Shown here: positions 52,360 through 61,808 of the stretch, in pieces | How positions within the stretch are numbered: position 1 is the stretch's first letter | Layout: each line of letters starts with the position of its first letter | Source: Martelella limonii | Lineage (GTDB): Bacteria > Pseudomonadota > Alphaproteobacteria > Rhizobiales > Rhizobiaceae | Length of the DNA: 64,000 nucleotides | Direction of reading: 5' to 3' | NCBI RefSeq assembly: GCF_013344475.1 | Contig: NZ_JABUOU010000001.1 | Location: forward strand, 868,001 to 932,000 | Notes under the pieces: generated by a model | What the model was told of the DNA's origin: nothing | Databases searched by the model: none | The model's input: the letters and a program-made list of their open reading frames with translations, nothing else | Program-made: the position numbers and the translations under genes

Positions 52360-52390
52360 AAAACCGCCAGACGCAGCGCGGCTGGCGGTT
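52359..52390 (-). terminator. terminator after the LOG-family gene
   Basis: A 9-bp stem AACCGCCAG / CTGGCGGTT with an 11-nt loop, followed on the minus strand by a T6 tract. It lies between rarD and the convergent LOG gene. Confidence 0.8.
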
Positions 52391-52412
52391 CGTGGCATTC
52401 AGCAAGCGCGGG

Positions 52413-53033
52413 CTACATCTTGCTGATGAGGCTCTCCTGCCCGTCAGAGACGGCGCTTTCATTCCAGAGCGCCTCGATCGCCGGGATCATGTCGGAGACA
52501 TGATCGATCAACTGCGGGCGCACCTGGTGGCTGGTGTGGAGGAAACCCTCCTTCAGCATGTGGTCCATCAGCTCGATCATCGGCTGCCAGAACCCGCCGA
52601 TATTGCCAAGGATCATCGGCTTGTTGTGGCGGCCAAGCTGCGCCCACGTCATGATCTCGACGATTTCCTCAAGCGTGCCGATGCCGCCCGGCAGCGCGAT
52701 GAAGGCATCGGCGCGCTCGAACATGGTATGTTTGCGCACATGCATGTCGGGCGTGATCAGAAGCTCGTCAAGCGCCTCGAGCTGATCGCGCGTGGCTTCC
52801 ATATCGACCAGAAACTCCGGGATGATGCCCATCACATGGCCGTTATTTTCCAGAACGCCCTCGGCAACCGCGCCCATGATGCCCTTGGTGCCGCCGCCAT
52901 AGACCAGGCCATAGCCGGACGCTGCGATGGCTTCGCCGAGCGCCTTTCCGGCGCGCATATAGTCCGGATCCACGCCCGGCCTGGAGCCGCAATAGACGCA
53001 GATGCGGCGAATCGTTTGCTCTTGTTTTTCCAT
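52413..53033 (-). CDS. LOG-family protein (cytokinin riboside monophosphate hydrolase-like)
   Basis: A 206-residue Rossmann-fold protein. It has RICVYCGSRPG, YGGGTKGIMG and the LOG catalytic motif LPGGIGTLEE with the following TWAQLG. LOG enzymes release cytokinin bases or other nucleobases from nucleoside monophosphates; plant-associated bacteria can use this for cytokinin production, but the family is widespread in bacteria. The start at 53033 (MEKQEQTIRR) is chosen; ATGs at 53051 and 53075 are alternatives. Confidence 0.87.
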   Translation of the reverse strand: MEKQEQTIRRICVYCGSRPGVDPDYMRAGKALGEAIAASGYGLVYGGGTKGIMGAVAEGVLENNGHVMGIIPEFLVDMEATRDQLEALDELLITPDMHVRKHTMFERADAFIALPGGIGTLEEIVEIMTWAQLGRHNKPMILGNIGGFWQPMIELMDHMLKEGFLHTSHQVRPQLIDHVSDMIPAIEALWNESAVSDGQESLISKM

Positions 53034-53206
53034 GCTCTCAATCAATCCCATTCCCGCGCGCGCGGTCAAGTTCATTGCAATTCGAACACAATCACGCGTT
53101 TACCCTGTTCAAGCTTTGCCCGGACAGCGATTGAAGTCTTGTATATATAGGGCAGTATGGCTAGCGTTTTCAGGCAATTGGCGTCATCGCCTCGCTGGAG
53201 CAATGA

Positions 53207-54649
53207 ATGAAAAGCAAACGGACCGGTATCGTCATCGCCGTCATCCTGCTCGTGTTGATCGCGGCAGGTCTCTTCTTTGTTGCGCGCGAGGGTGAAAAAG
53301 GCACGGATGCCGGAGAGCAAGCGCAGCAGAGCCAGGCGGACGAGCAGCCAGATGTGGCCACGGACGGCCCGAGCAGCGACAGCGATAGCTCAAGCGATCC
53401 GAAAAGCGCGCGCCTGCGGATTCCGACCTTCGACGTGTTGCGCGTCGACCCGGACGGGACGGTGGTGATCGCAGGCGCTGCTGAACCGCTGGGGACGCTC
53501 AGCGTGAAGGAAGGCGATGCGGTGATCACCTCGTCCGAGGTCGACAGCTCCGGCGATTTCGTCGCCATCGTCGAGACCCCGCTGAAGCCCGGTGATCACC
53601 TCATCTATCTCGATGTCACCATGCCCGACGGACGCACGGCACGTTCGCTGCAGACAGCAACGATCTCGATCCCCGAAACGCCGGATGGCGAGCTTCTGGC
53701 GCTGATCACCGAGCCCGGCAAGGCTTCGGAACTGGTCGCCGTGCCGGACGAAGACCCTGACGCCGCAAAAGGCAGCGTGGTCGCAGTCAACCGGTCTGCG
53801 TCCAGCGACGACGACGGCACAGCCGGGGCGGATGAAAAGACCGCAAGGGAGAACGCCGAAGCCTCCACCCAGGGAAACACCGGCGGCGCTTCGGCGCAGC
53901 AGGACGGAAATGCCTCGGGCATGCAGAATGACGGCGACGAGACGCGCCTGCCGACCATCGTGGTCGAAACCGGCGCGGACGACAATCAGCAAGCGAGCGA
54001 GGACCGGCAGACGGACGATGGAAGTTCCCAAATCGTCGCCCTTGTCAGCATCAAGGCGGTGGAGATCGAGGGCGCTCGCCTGTTTGTTGCCGGCGAAGGC
54101 GATCCCGGCGCCACGATCCGTGGATATATCGACGACACGCTGATCGGCGATGCGAAGGTCAATATCGAAGGCAATTACGTTCTCGATGCCGAGATCGACG
54201 TGTCGATCGGTCTGCACACGATCCGGGTCGACATGCTGGCGCGGGACGGAGGCGTGATTGCCCGCGCCGTCGTTCCCTTCGACCGCCCGGCGGGCGATCA
54301 GGTCGCGGCGATCTCCAGCGCGCCCGCGACGGCTGGTGAAGAGCAGGAAGACGGCTTCCAGACCTTTACCCAGCCGCAGCTTGAGGGCAGCGACAATGCG
54401 GTGATCATCCGGCGCGGAGACAATCTCTGGCGGATTTCGCGGCGCATGTACGGGCGCGGCGTGCGCTACACCACGATCTACATCGCCAACGAGCAGCAGA
54501 TCGTCAATCCGAACGTGATCCTGCCCGGTCAGGTGTTTTCCGTGCCGAAGGAACCGATGCCGATCGGCGAGGCCGAGACCATTCATCGTCGCCTTCTGCA
54601 GGGTGAAAAAGTGGGGCCCGAATACGGCTTGCCGGCCGCCGACAGATAG
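53207..54649 (+). CDS. membrane-anchored LysM protein with Ig-like domains
   Basis: A 480-residue protein. A single N-terminal membrane span (residues 7-26) leads to a long acidic, Gln/Ser/Asp-rich periplasmic region with two Ig-like/bacterial-sandwich modules (about 65-150 and 280-360; VVIAGAAEPLGTLSV and RLFVAGEGDPGATIRGY start equivalent strands). A LysM domain closes it (399-447, IIRRGDNLWRISRRMYG ... NPNVILPGQVF). LysM binds peptidoglycan, so it probably tethers the inner membrane to the wall. GGAG lies 6 bp before the ATG. The role is unknown. Confidence 0.87.
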   Translation: MKSKRTGIVIAVILLVLIAAGLFFVAREGEKGTDAGEQAQQSQADEQPDVATDGPSSDSDSSSDPKSARLRIPTFDVLRVDPDGTVVIAGAAEPLGTLSVKEGDAVITSSEVDSSGDFVAIVETPLKPGDHLIYLDVTMPDGRTARSLQTATISIPETPDGELLALITEPGKASELVAVPDEDPDAAKGSVVAVNRSASSDDDGTAGADEKTARENAEASTQGNTGGASAQQDGNASGMQNDGDETRLPTIVVETGADDNQQASEDRQTDDGSSQIVALVSIKAVEIEGARLFVAGEGDPGATIRGYIDDTLIGDAKVNIEGNYVLDAEIDVSIGLHTIRVDMLARDGGVIARAVVPFDRPAGDQVAAISSAPATAGEEQEDGFQTFTQPQLEGSDNAVIIRRGDNLWRISRRMYGRGVRYTTIYIANEQQIVNPNVILPGQVFSVPKEPMPIGEAETIHRRLLQGEKVGPEYGLPAADR

Positions 54650-54925
54650 GCCGTCAAGCGCGCCTTTCTGCTCTGCGCCATTGCAATCATCATCCGGCCA
54701 CCTTATGTCGCGGTCAAAGCGGTATCCTTCGGGTTGCACATTCTTTCGATGAGCCGGTGGCTGCTCGGGCCTGGTCAGATTGCCCGATCAGCTGGCCCTG
54801 CCTGGCGCTCATGCCAGCCGGGACGCTGCCGAGGATCGTCGGAAACCTGCGCCGGTTTCGGACATTTCCGTCTTTTCGGTTTTCAATCTTGCTCGACCTC
54901 CCAGGTCTTGAGCGCGGGGACAAGC

Positions 54926-56812
54926 ATGGCAGAACGCGGCAAAACCGTATCGGCGGATTCATCCAATCCGCTCCACACGATCGTTAACCTCTGGCCCTAT
55001 ATCTGGCCGTCGAGCCGTCCGGATCTGAAGCGCAGGGTGGTGCTTGCCACGATCGCTCTGGTCATCGCCAAGCTGATCCTCCTGCTCGTGCCCTACTCCT
55101 TCAAATGGGCGACCAACGCGCTGACGGGTGAGCTCGAGATCAACCAGATGCTTCCGGCTTTCCTGTTCGGCGCGGTCACGCTGGTGCTGTTCTACAACCT
55201 TGCCCGCATCGGCCAATTGGGCTTCAACCAGTTGCGCGATGCACTGTTTGCGAGCGTCGGCCAATATGCCGTGCGCCGGCTTGCGCACCGGGTTTTCGTC
55301 CACATGCACGAACTGGCGCTGCGCTTTCACCTGTCGCGCAAGACCGGCGGGCTGTCGCGCATCATCGAACGCGGCACCAAGGGCATCGAGACGATCGTTC
55401 GCTTTACGATCCTCGCAACGCTGCCGACGGTCCTTGAGTTCGTCCTGGTCGCGATCATCTTCTGGTGGGGCTACGGGTTCGATTATCTGGCAATCACCGC
55501 AGTCACCGTCGTGCTTTACGTGTGGTTCACGATCAAGGCCAGCGACTGGCGCATCGCTATCCGCCGCGAAATGAACGACAGCGACACAGATGCCAATACC
55601 AAGGCGATCGATTCGCTGCTGAACTACGAAACCGTGAAGTATTTCGGCAATGAGAAGATGGAGGCACATCGCTTCGATACCTCAATGGCGCGTTATGAAA
55701 ATGCCGCGACCCGGATCTGGACATCGCTCGGCTGGCTCAATTTCGGCCAAGGCGTGATCTTCGGCATCGGCATGACCATCATGATGGTGCTCTCGGCCAT
55801 TGCGGTGAAGAACGGCACGCAGACCATCGGCGACTTCGTCTTCGTCAACGCCATGCTGATCCAGCTTGCCATTCCGCTGAATTTCATCGGCTCGGTCTAC
55901 CGCGAAATCCGCCAGGGCCTGACCGATATCGAGCAGATGTTCGACATTCTCGAAGTTGACCTCGAAATCACCGACAAGCCGGATGCGAAGGACCTTGAGA
56001 TCCACCAGGGCGCCATCGCCTTCAAGGATGTGCACTTCTCCTACGATGCTGCGCGGCCTATCCTGAAGGGCATCTCCTTCGAGGTGCCCGCGGGCAAGAC
56101 GGTCGCGATCGTCGGGCCGACCGGGGCGGGCAAATCCACGATTTCCCGGCTGCTGTTCCGCTTCTACGATGTCAATGACGGCGCGATCACCATCGACGGG
56201 CAGGATCTGCGTGACGTCAAACAGGCAAGCCTGCGCGATGCCATCGGCATGGTGCCGCAGGATACAGTGCTCTTCAACGACACTATTGCCTACAATATCC
56301 GCTATGGCCGCACATCGGCGAGCGACGAGGAGGTCAACGCCGCGGCAGAACTGGCTCAGGTCGGCGGCTTTATCCGGCAATTGCCGGAGGGCTTCGAAAC
56401 CCAGGTCGGCGAACGCGGGCTGAAGCTCTCGGGCGGCGAGAAGCAGCGCGTGGCGATTGCCCGCACCATCCTGAAGGCGCCGCCGATCATGGTGCTGGAC
56501 GAGGCAACCTCCGCGCTCGACACGCACACCGAACGCGAAATCCAGGCAGCACTCGATATCGTCTCCCAGAACCGGACGACGCTGGTGATTGCCCATCGGC
56601 TTTCAACGGTGATCGGCGCCGACGAGATCATCGTTCTTAAGGCCGGCCAGATCGCCGAGCGCGGCACCCATGACGATTTGATCGCCCAGAACGGACTTTA
56701 CGCGCAGATGTGGGAGCGTCAGCGCGAAGCGACCCTTGCCGAGGAGCATCTGCGCGAGGTGCGCGAAAGCGACGACATGGGCGTGATCATGCGGCTTGAC
56801 CCCGCCAACTGA
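54926..56812 (+). CDS. Atm1-type ABC exporter
   Basis: A 628-residue half-transporter with six membrane spans (about 30-330) fused to an ATPase. Walker A GPTGAGKST, signature LSGGEKQRVAIARTIL and Walker B IMVLDEATSALD are intact. The membrane-domain segment TKAIDSLLNYETVKYFGNE is the hallmark of the Atm1/HMT family, which exports glutathione conjugates, polysulfides or heavy-metal complexes and supports Fe-S homeostasis. The ATG at 54926 follows GCGGGGAC; a frame from 54734 adds an unlikely N terminus. Confidence 0.93.
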   Translation: MAERGKTVSADSSNPLHTIVNLWPYIWPSSRPDLKRRVVLATIALVIAKLILLLVPYSFKWATNALTGELEINQMLPAFLFGAVTLVLFYNLARIGQLGFNQLRDALFASVGQYAVRRLAHRVFVHMHELALRFHLSRKTGGLSRIIERGTKGIETIVRFTILATLPTVLEFVLVAIIFWWGYGFDYLAITAVTVVLYVWFTIKASDWRIAIRREMNDSDTDANTKAIDSLLNYETVKYFGNEKMEAHRFDTSMARYENAATRIWTSLGWLNFGQGVIFGIGMTIMMVLSAIAVKNGTQTIGDFVFVNAMLIQLAIPLNFIGSVYREIRQGLTDIEQMFDILEVDLEITDKPDAKDLEIHQGAIAFKDVHFSYDAARPILKGISFEVPAGKTVAIVGPTGAGKSTISRLLFRFYDVNDGAITIDGQDLRDVKQASLRDAIGMVPQDTVLFNDTIAYNIRYGRTSASDEEVNAAAELAQVGGFIRQLPEGFETQVGERGLKLSGGEKQRVAIARTILKAPPIMVLDEATSALDTHTEREIQAALDIVSQNRTTLVIAHRLSTVIGADEIIVLKAGQIAERGTHDDLIAQNGLYAQMWERQREATLAEEHLREVRESDDMGVIMRLDPAN

Positions 56813-56908
56813 TCTGCTTGTCCCCAGCCACGCTCGGCTGCCTTGTTCCCAAGGCGGCTGAGAGCCTGTATGTTTAGAGCTCAGATTTGGGCAATGAAGC
56901 GAGGAAAC

Positions 56909-57607
56909 ATGACCATTATCGATTCCATTCGGCAGTCGATGGCGCCGATCCACAAGGAAGGCTACCGCTTCGTCGCGATTTTCCTGGTGGCGACCCTCAT
57001 TCTCGGATGGATTGCCCAGCCCCTGTTCTGGATCGGTCTCATCCTGACGCTTTGGTGCGCCTATTTCTTCCGCGACCCGGATCGCATGGTGCCGCAGGAT
57101 GATGACATGGTCATCAGCCCCGCAGATGGTCGCGTCTCCTCGATCAGCGAGGAAATTCCGCCCGCCGAAATGGGTCTCGGCGCGGAGCCCATGCTGCGCA
57201 TATGCGTGTTCATGAACGTGTTCGACTGCCATGTGAACCGCGCCCCGATGGCCGGCCGGATCGCCGGCATCCATTATCGCCCCGGCAAGTTCCTGAATGC
57301 CGAACTCGACAAGGCGAGCGAGGACAATGAGCGCAATGGCCTCGTCCTCGAGACCGCCCATGGCCGCATCGGCGTCGTCCAGATCGCGGGTCTTGTTGCC
57401 CGCCGGATCGTCTGCTTCTCGGAGACTGGCGACGCCATTGACGCCGGTGAGCGCTTCGGCCTGATCCGGTTCGGCTCCAGGCTCGACGTCTATCTGCCGA
57501 CCAATGCCACGCCGCGCGTTGCCGTCGGCCAGCTTGCCACCGCTGGCGAAACCGTACTGGCTGCCTTCAGCGGTTTTGAACTGCCGGTCGTCGGACGGAA
57601 GATCTGA
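56909..57607 (+). CDS. psd: phosphatidylserine decarboxylase proenzyme
   Basis: Makes phosphatidylethanolamine from phosphatidylserine, 232 residues, the short (archaeal/rhizobial type) form. One or two N-terminal membrane spans (21-53) precede the catalytic domain with [10 protein letters not shown] and [14 protein letters not shown]. Autocleavage at G189-S190 in [11 protein letters not shown] would create the pyruvoyl group. GAGGAA precedes the ATG. It overlaps pssA by 1 bp, so consecutive enzymes of the pathway are coupled. Confidence 0.95.
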   Translation: MTIIDSIRQSMAPIHKEGYRFVAIFLVATLILGWIAQPLFWIGLILTLWCAYFFRDPDRMVPQDDDMVISPADGRVSSISEEIPPAEMGLGAEPMLRICVFMNVFDCHVNRAPMAGRIAGIHYRPGKFLNAELDKASEDNERNGLVLETAHGRIGVVQIAGLVARRIVCFSETGDAIDAGERFGLIRFGSRLDVYLPTNATPRVAVGQLATAGETVLAAFSGFELPVVGRKI

Positions 57608-58494
57608 TGGCGGATGACGATATCAAGCATCCTGTCGAAACGCGGGTGAAGCCCTCCGGCGACAAATCCGGACGTGGTCCGCGGTTGCGCGAAATACCGC
57701 TGCGGCTGATCCTGCCCAATCTGGTAACGGTGCTTGCCATCTGTGCAGGTCTCTCCGGCATCCGGCTCGCGATCGACGGCCAGTTTGCCAAGGCCGTCGT
57801 GATGCTGCTGATCGCCGCGTTTCTGGACGGAATCGACGGCAGGCTCGCACGGCTCCTGAAGGCCTCGTCGAAATTCGGCGAACAGATGGATTCGCTTGCA
57901 GATATCGTCAATTTCGGCATTGCACCGGCGCTTGTCGCCTATACCTATCTGCTGCATGACGGCGGAACGCTCGGCTGGATCGCGGCGCTGATCTACGCCA
58001 TTGCTGCCGCCCTTCGCCTCGCGCGCTTCAACGTGATGGCCGACCGCAAGCGCAAGGCAAGCTGGCAAGGCGAGTATTTCGTGGGCGTGCCTGCGCCGCT
58101 TGGCGCCATCATCATGCTGCTTCCCGTCTATCTCGGATTTCTCGGCATGGAGCTTGGGCGCGGCACGGCACTTGCCTCATCCGCCTACACCGTGCTGATC
58201 GGCTTCCTGTTGATCAGCCGCCTTCCGGTCTGGTCCGGCAAGAGCCTCGGCTTTACCGTACGTCGCGACTTCGCCCTGCCGATGATGCTGCTCGCCGTGC
58301 TCTCGGTCGCGCTCCTGTTTGCCTACACCTGGCACGTGATGATCGCGGGCTGCGCGCTCTATCTCGCAAGCCTGCCGCTCGGCGCGCGTGCCTGGCACCG
58401 CAAATACGGCACGCTGGTGATGGAAGACGATCATGACGAGGACGATGAGGACGACAGCGTCCCACGCAAGAACCGGCTCGATCTCGACATCTGA
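57607..58494 (+). CDS. pssA: CDP-diacylglycerol-serine O-phosphatidyltransferase
   Basis: Makes phosphatidylserine from CDP-diacylglycerol and serine, 295 residues, integral membrane. The CDP-alcohol phosphotransferase motif DGxxARx8Gx3Dx3D is present as DGRLAR ... FGEQMDSLAD near residues 79-101. About eight spans follow. The C-terminal tail is cytoplasmic and very acidic (runs of Asp and Glu) before a basic end. It pairs with psd, which overlaps its start. Confidence 0.95.
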   Translation: MADDDIKHPVETRVKPSGDKSGRGPRLREIPLRLILPNLVTVLAICAGLSGIRLAIDGQFAKAVVMLLIAAFLDGIDGRLARLLKASSKFGEQMDSLADIVNFGIAPALVAYTYLLHDGGTLGWIAALIYAIAAALRLARFNVMADRKRKASWQGEYFVGVPAPLGAIIMLLPVYLGFLGMELGRGTALASSAYTVLIGFLLISRLPVWSGKSLGFTVRRDFALPMMLLAVLSVALLFAYTWHVMIAGCALYLASLPLGARAWHRKYGTLVMEDDHDEDDEDDSVPRKNRLDLDI

Positions 58495-58569
58495 CGCTCT
58501 GCGGCCGGTCCTGAAGCTGAGCCGGACCGCGACCGCATCAGGCCGAAGCAAGGCCCGGGCGTTGCCATC

Positions 58570-59313
58570 TCAGAACAGGTCCATCTGTCCCGGTCCGTTC
58601 TCGTCCGGCGCCCGCTCAAGCGCCGGACCTATCGGCTCTATGAGGTCCGCGCCAAGATTGCGGGCATTGCTGACGGCCTTTGCGACCGGAAACGCCTCGA
58701 AGAAATCAGCGGGCGGCGCCTTCAGAAGATCGGCGACATCGCGGGGTTCGTGGCCCCGGCAGTCAAGCCAGCGCTCGTAGTCTTCCGGCAGGATCACCAC
58801 GGGCGATCGCTCATGAATATGGCTGATGACGCCGCTGGAGGAAGTTGTCAGGATCGTGCCGGTATCGATCTCGGTTCCGTCAGCGCCAAGCCAGGGCGAC
58901 ATCAGCCCGGCAAAGGCGATCAACCCACCCTGGCGCGGCCGGATCCAGAACGGCTCTGCCCCGCCCTTTTCGCCGGTGCGCCGCCACTCGAAAAAACCAG
59001 ACGCCGGCACAAGCGTCCGAAAATGCCGCATCGAGCCGCGAAAGGCAGGCTTTTCGGCCGCCGTTTCGCTGCGGGCATTGAACAGCAGCGAGAAGTCCTT
59101 CGGGTCCTTCACCCAGGCGGGGATCAGCCCCCATCGCACCAGAAGCGCATTGCGCCCCTCGCCGCCTCCGGTCAGCTCCGAGGCGCTGACGATCATCAGG
59201 ATCGGCTGCGACGGCGCGATGTTGTAACGCGGCGGAAACGGGTCCACCGCCGTGATGTCGAAGGCCTCTTCCACCTCTTCCGGGCTTGCTATCAGACCGA
59301 AACGCCCACACAT
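58570..59313 (-). CDS. SRAP-family abasic-site protein (YedK-like)
   Basis: A 247-residue SOS-response-associated-peptidase-fold protein that crosslinks to abasic sites in single-stranded DNA. Catalytic Cys2 follows the initiator Met (MCGRFGL), which fixes the start. NARSETAAEKPAFR, ASGFFEWRR (Glu) and HERSPVVILP (His) complete the active site. It diverges from the Nudix gene across 60 bp; I found no GTTC-N7-GTTC LexA box there. Confidence 0.94.
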   Translation of the reverse strand: MCGRFGLIASPEEVEEAFDITAVDPFPPRYNIAPSQPILMIVSASELTGGGEGRNALLVRWGLIPAWVKDPKDFSLLFNARSETAAEKPAFRGSMRHFRTLVPASGFFEWRRTGEKGGAEPFWIRPRQGGLIAFAGLMSPWLGADGTEIDTGTILTTSSSGVISHIHERSPVVILPEDYERWLDCRGHEPRDVADLLKAPPADFFEAFPVAKAVSNARNLGADLIEPIGPALERAPDENGPGQMDLF

Positions 59314-59373
59314 TGCTTGCAGAAATCCTCACTGAAACCGGAAGCGCTGCTTCCTGAACATCTCTTCCATAGC

Positions 59374-59817
59374 ATGGCTGTCGAACCAAAACCCGCCTCC
59401 TCCGTCATCATCCGGCGGAAAGACACCTTTCTGCTGGTGCGCCGCGCCCATCCTCCGGCAAAAGCCATGTATGCCTTTCCCGGCGGCAAGGCGGAGAAAG
59501 GCGAGACTGCGGAACAGGCAGCGATTCGTGAGCTGAAGGAAGAAACTGGACTAACGATTTCAGAACCAACGCTTTTTGCGATTTACGACCTGATCGACCG
59601 CGATCACGACGGACATGTGACGAGCTTCTACCGGCTCAGCGTCTTCCTCGCGGAAGTCGATAATGAGGCCATTGCTGCGGCCGCAGACGACGCCGACGAT
59701 CTTGGCTGGTTCACGCTTGCCGATATCGAACGCCTCCATGTGCCCTCAAGCGTGCGCGAATGCGCGGAGAAGCTCGAGCAGGCGCGTCTTGCCCGTGTGA
59801 CGAAAGAAACACATTAG
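59374..59817 (+). CDS. Nudix hydrolase
   Basis: A 147-residue pyrophosphohydrolase. The Nudix box is complete: GGKAEKGETAEQAA followed by IRELKEETGL. The short N-terminal strand region SVIIRRKDTFLLVRRAHPP is typical of small housekeeping members acting on damaged or signalling nucleotides; the substrate cannot be told. The frame opens at 58750 antisense to the SRAP gene; the ATG at 59374 is the plausible start. Confidence 0.9.
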   Translation: MAVEPKPASSVIIRRKDTFLLVRRAHPPAKAMYAFPGGKAEKGETAEQAAIRELKEETGLTISEPTLFAIYDLIDRDHDGHVTSFYRLSVFLAEVDNEAIAAAADDADDLGWFTLADIERLHVPSSVRECAEKLEQARLARVTKETH

Positions 59818-59952
59818 CCCCGCGAAATAGGCGCTGCAGCCGGACGATTAACCGGATATTCACTTTTTCGGCCATCCACGCTGACAAAGCACTGAAAAAC
59901 TTGGTAACATGGTGCAAATCAGGACGGATGAAGAAGCCGACAAGGATATGCG

Positions 59953-60210
59953 ATGAAGCCGAACGTCAACGAGATCGACGACATGATCGTGCGCGAGAAG
60001 ATGCAGGTGGCTCTCGAATATCAGAATGAAGCCTGGGCCGATGGCGTCGCCGACGGCATCGAGCCGGAAATCATCGCCGATGCGGCGCTGGCGCTCGCCA
60101 TGCGCGAAACCGTGCGCATGATTGGCGAAGAAGGCGCCGAAGCCATGCTGGAATCGCTGCGCGAACGCATGCTTGCCGGCGAGTTCTCCCCGGACCGCAT
60201 CCTGCAGTAA
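59953..60210 (+). CDS. small helical protein, function unknown
   Basis: An 85-residue acidic, almost wholly helical protein without cysteines, signal peptide or membrane span. Alanine- and glutamate-rich helices (ADAALALAMRETVRMI, AEAMLESLRERM) suggest a small coiled or bundled dimer. AAGGATATGCG precedes the ATG at good spacing, and codon use resembles the neighbours, so it is probably real. No family is recognised. Confidence 0.65.
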   Translation: MKPNVNEIDDMIVREKMQVALEYQNEAWADGVADGIEPEIIADAALALAMRETVRMIGEEGAEAMLESLRERMLAGEFSPDRILQ

Positions 60211-60359
60211 GCTGCCTTCCAGCATTGACGAATCCGCTCCGGCGCGTGACAACACAAAAAACCGCGCGTTGTGCGGGATAGCCTTGCGTCGCGCAGCCCT
60301 TCCCGATCAGAACCCGAAGCGCTGAGCGACCACATGGCGATCAGCCAGAGGAGCCGACC

Positions 60360-61187
60360 ATGGCACAGATTCACCTTGCAGAGCGGGCGATCATCACGCT
60401 CGAGGGCGATGATGCCGAGCATTTCCTGCAGAACCTGATCACCACCGATCTTGAGCGCATCGCCGAAGGCGAAGCCTTTCCCGGTGCCCTGCTGACGCCG
60501 CAGGGCAAGGTCATGTTCGAATTTCTCGCAAGCCGCACCGCGGCAGGCTTCGCGCTTGAGACCCACGCCGCCGATGCCGCAGCGCTGATGCAGCGCCTGA
60601 CGCTCTACAAGCTGCGCGCCAAGGTGACCATCGCCGCGGCCGAAAACGACGGCGTCACCGTGTTTACCGATGGCGAAGCGCCGGAAGACGCTGTAACCGA
60701 CATGCGCTTTTCCCATGCCGGCATGGTGATCAAGCGCCTGCCGGGCAGGCATGGCGAAGCGGATGCGGACGCCTATGCGGCGCTGAGGATTGCCGCCGGC
60801 GTTGCCGAGATGCATGCCGATTATGCCGCGCAGGATGCTTTCCCGCACGATCTGCTTTTCGACAAGAACGGCGCAGTGTCCTTCAGGAAGGGCTGCTATG
60901 TCGGTCAGGAAGTGGTGTCGCGCATGCAGCATCGCGGCACGGCGCGGCGCCGGCTGGTGAAGGTCGAAGGCGCCTCTGCACTGCCCGCTCCCGGCACCCG
61001 CATCGAGGCTGACGGCAAGCCCGCAGGAGAGCTCGGCACGGTGTCTGGAAACACCGCAATGGCGATCGTCAGGATCGACCGTGCGGCTTCGGCGGAGCGC
61101 CTTGCCGTAGGCGGCACTGCCGTCACCGTCACGCCCTATGCGTGGAGCGGCATCACCCTTGAAGCCGCAAGCGAGGACACGGACTGA
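60360..61187 (+). CDS. ygfZ: YgfZ/CAF17-like folate-binding protein
   Basis: A 275-residue GcvT-like protein of the YgfZ/Iba57/CAF17 family, which uses tetrahydrofolate to help assemble or repair [4Fe-4S] enzymes. The family motif KGCYVGQEVVSRMQHRG with its conserved Cys is intact, and the N-terminal FLQNLITTDLERI and LTPQGKVMFEFL segments match. It begins a tight run with the HD hydrolase gene (3 bp gap) and the phosphatase gene (4-bp overlap). Confidence 0.92.
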   Translation: MAQIHLAERAIITLEGDDAEHFLQNLITTDLERIAEGEAFPGALLTPQGKVMFEFLASRTAAGFALETHAADAAALMQRLTLYKLRAKVTIAAAENDGVTVFTDGEAPEDAVTDMRFSHAGMVIKRLPGRHGEADADAYAALRIAAGVAEMHADYAAQDAFPHDLLFDKNGAVSFRKGCYVGQEVVSRMQHRGTARRRLVKVEGASALPAPGTRIEADGKPAGELGTVSGNTAMAIVRIDRAASAERLAVGGTAVTVTPYAWSGITLEAASEDTD

Positions 61188-61190
61188 ACC

Positions 61191-61808
61191 ATGCCGCCCA
61201 AAGCCGACAAGCGCGCCTGGCAGCGCATGCTTTCGGGCCGCAGGCTCGATCTGCTCGACCCCTCGCCGCTCGACGTCGAGATCTCCGATATTGCCCACGG
61301 CCTTGCCCGTGTGGCGCGCTGGAACGGCCAGACGGTGGGCGAGCACGCCTATTCGGTGGCCCAGCACTCGCTGGTGGTCGAGGTGGTCTTCGCGCATCTC
61401 ACCGGCGCCAATCCCGATGATTGCCAGACCGCGCTCCTGCACGACGCCCCCGAATACGTGATCGGCGACATGATCTCGCCCTTCAAGGCCGTGGTCGGCG
61501 GCGGCTACAAGACCGTTGAAAAACGGCTTGAGGCGGCCGTGCATCTGCGCTTCGGCCTCCCGCCCCATCCCCGTCCGGCGCTGAAGAACAAGATCAAGTC
61601 CGCCGACAAGATCGCCGCCTATTTCGAATCGATCACGCTTGCCGGCTTCTCGATTTCCGAGGCGAAGCGCTTCTTCGGTGAGCCAAACGGGATATCGATC
61701 GACATGTTGCCGATCGAGCCGATGCCGACAGCACTTGCTCAGAAGCGGTTTCTGGAGCGGTTTGACGAAATCGAAGCGGCCCGGCTTCCCGCGGGCAAGG
61801 CGAAATGA
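61191..61808 (+). CDS. HD-domain phosphohydrolase (YfbR-like)
   Basis: A 205-residue metal-dependent phosphohydrolase. The HD signature is visible: His52 in GEHAYSVAQHS, His84-Asp85 in ALLHDAPEYVIGD and a downstream Asp in KSADKIAAYFES. These match the YfbR/HDDC2 group of nucleoside monophosphate phosphatases, though the substrate is inferred. It lies 3 bp after the ygfZ stop and overlaps the tyrosine-phosphatase gene in an ATGA junction. Confidence 0.88.
   Translation: MPPKADKRAWQRMLSGRRLDLLDPSPLDVEISDIAHGLARVARWNGQTVGEHAYSVAQHSLVVEVVFAHLTGANPDDCQTALLHDAPEYVIGDMISPFKAVVGGGYKTVEKRLEAAVHLRFGLPPHPRPALKNKIKSADKIAAYFESITLAGFSISEAKRFFGEPNGISIDMLPIEPMPTALAQKRFLERFDEIEAARLPAGKAK

Noticed and set aside
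59314-59373. Search for a LexA box (GTTC-N7-GTTC) before the SRAP gene
   Set aside because: Only an isolated GTTC is present in the 60-bp divergent region, so SOS control is not supported by sequence.
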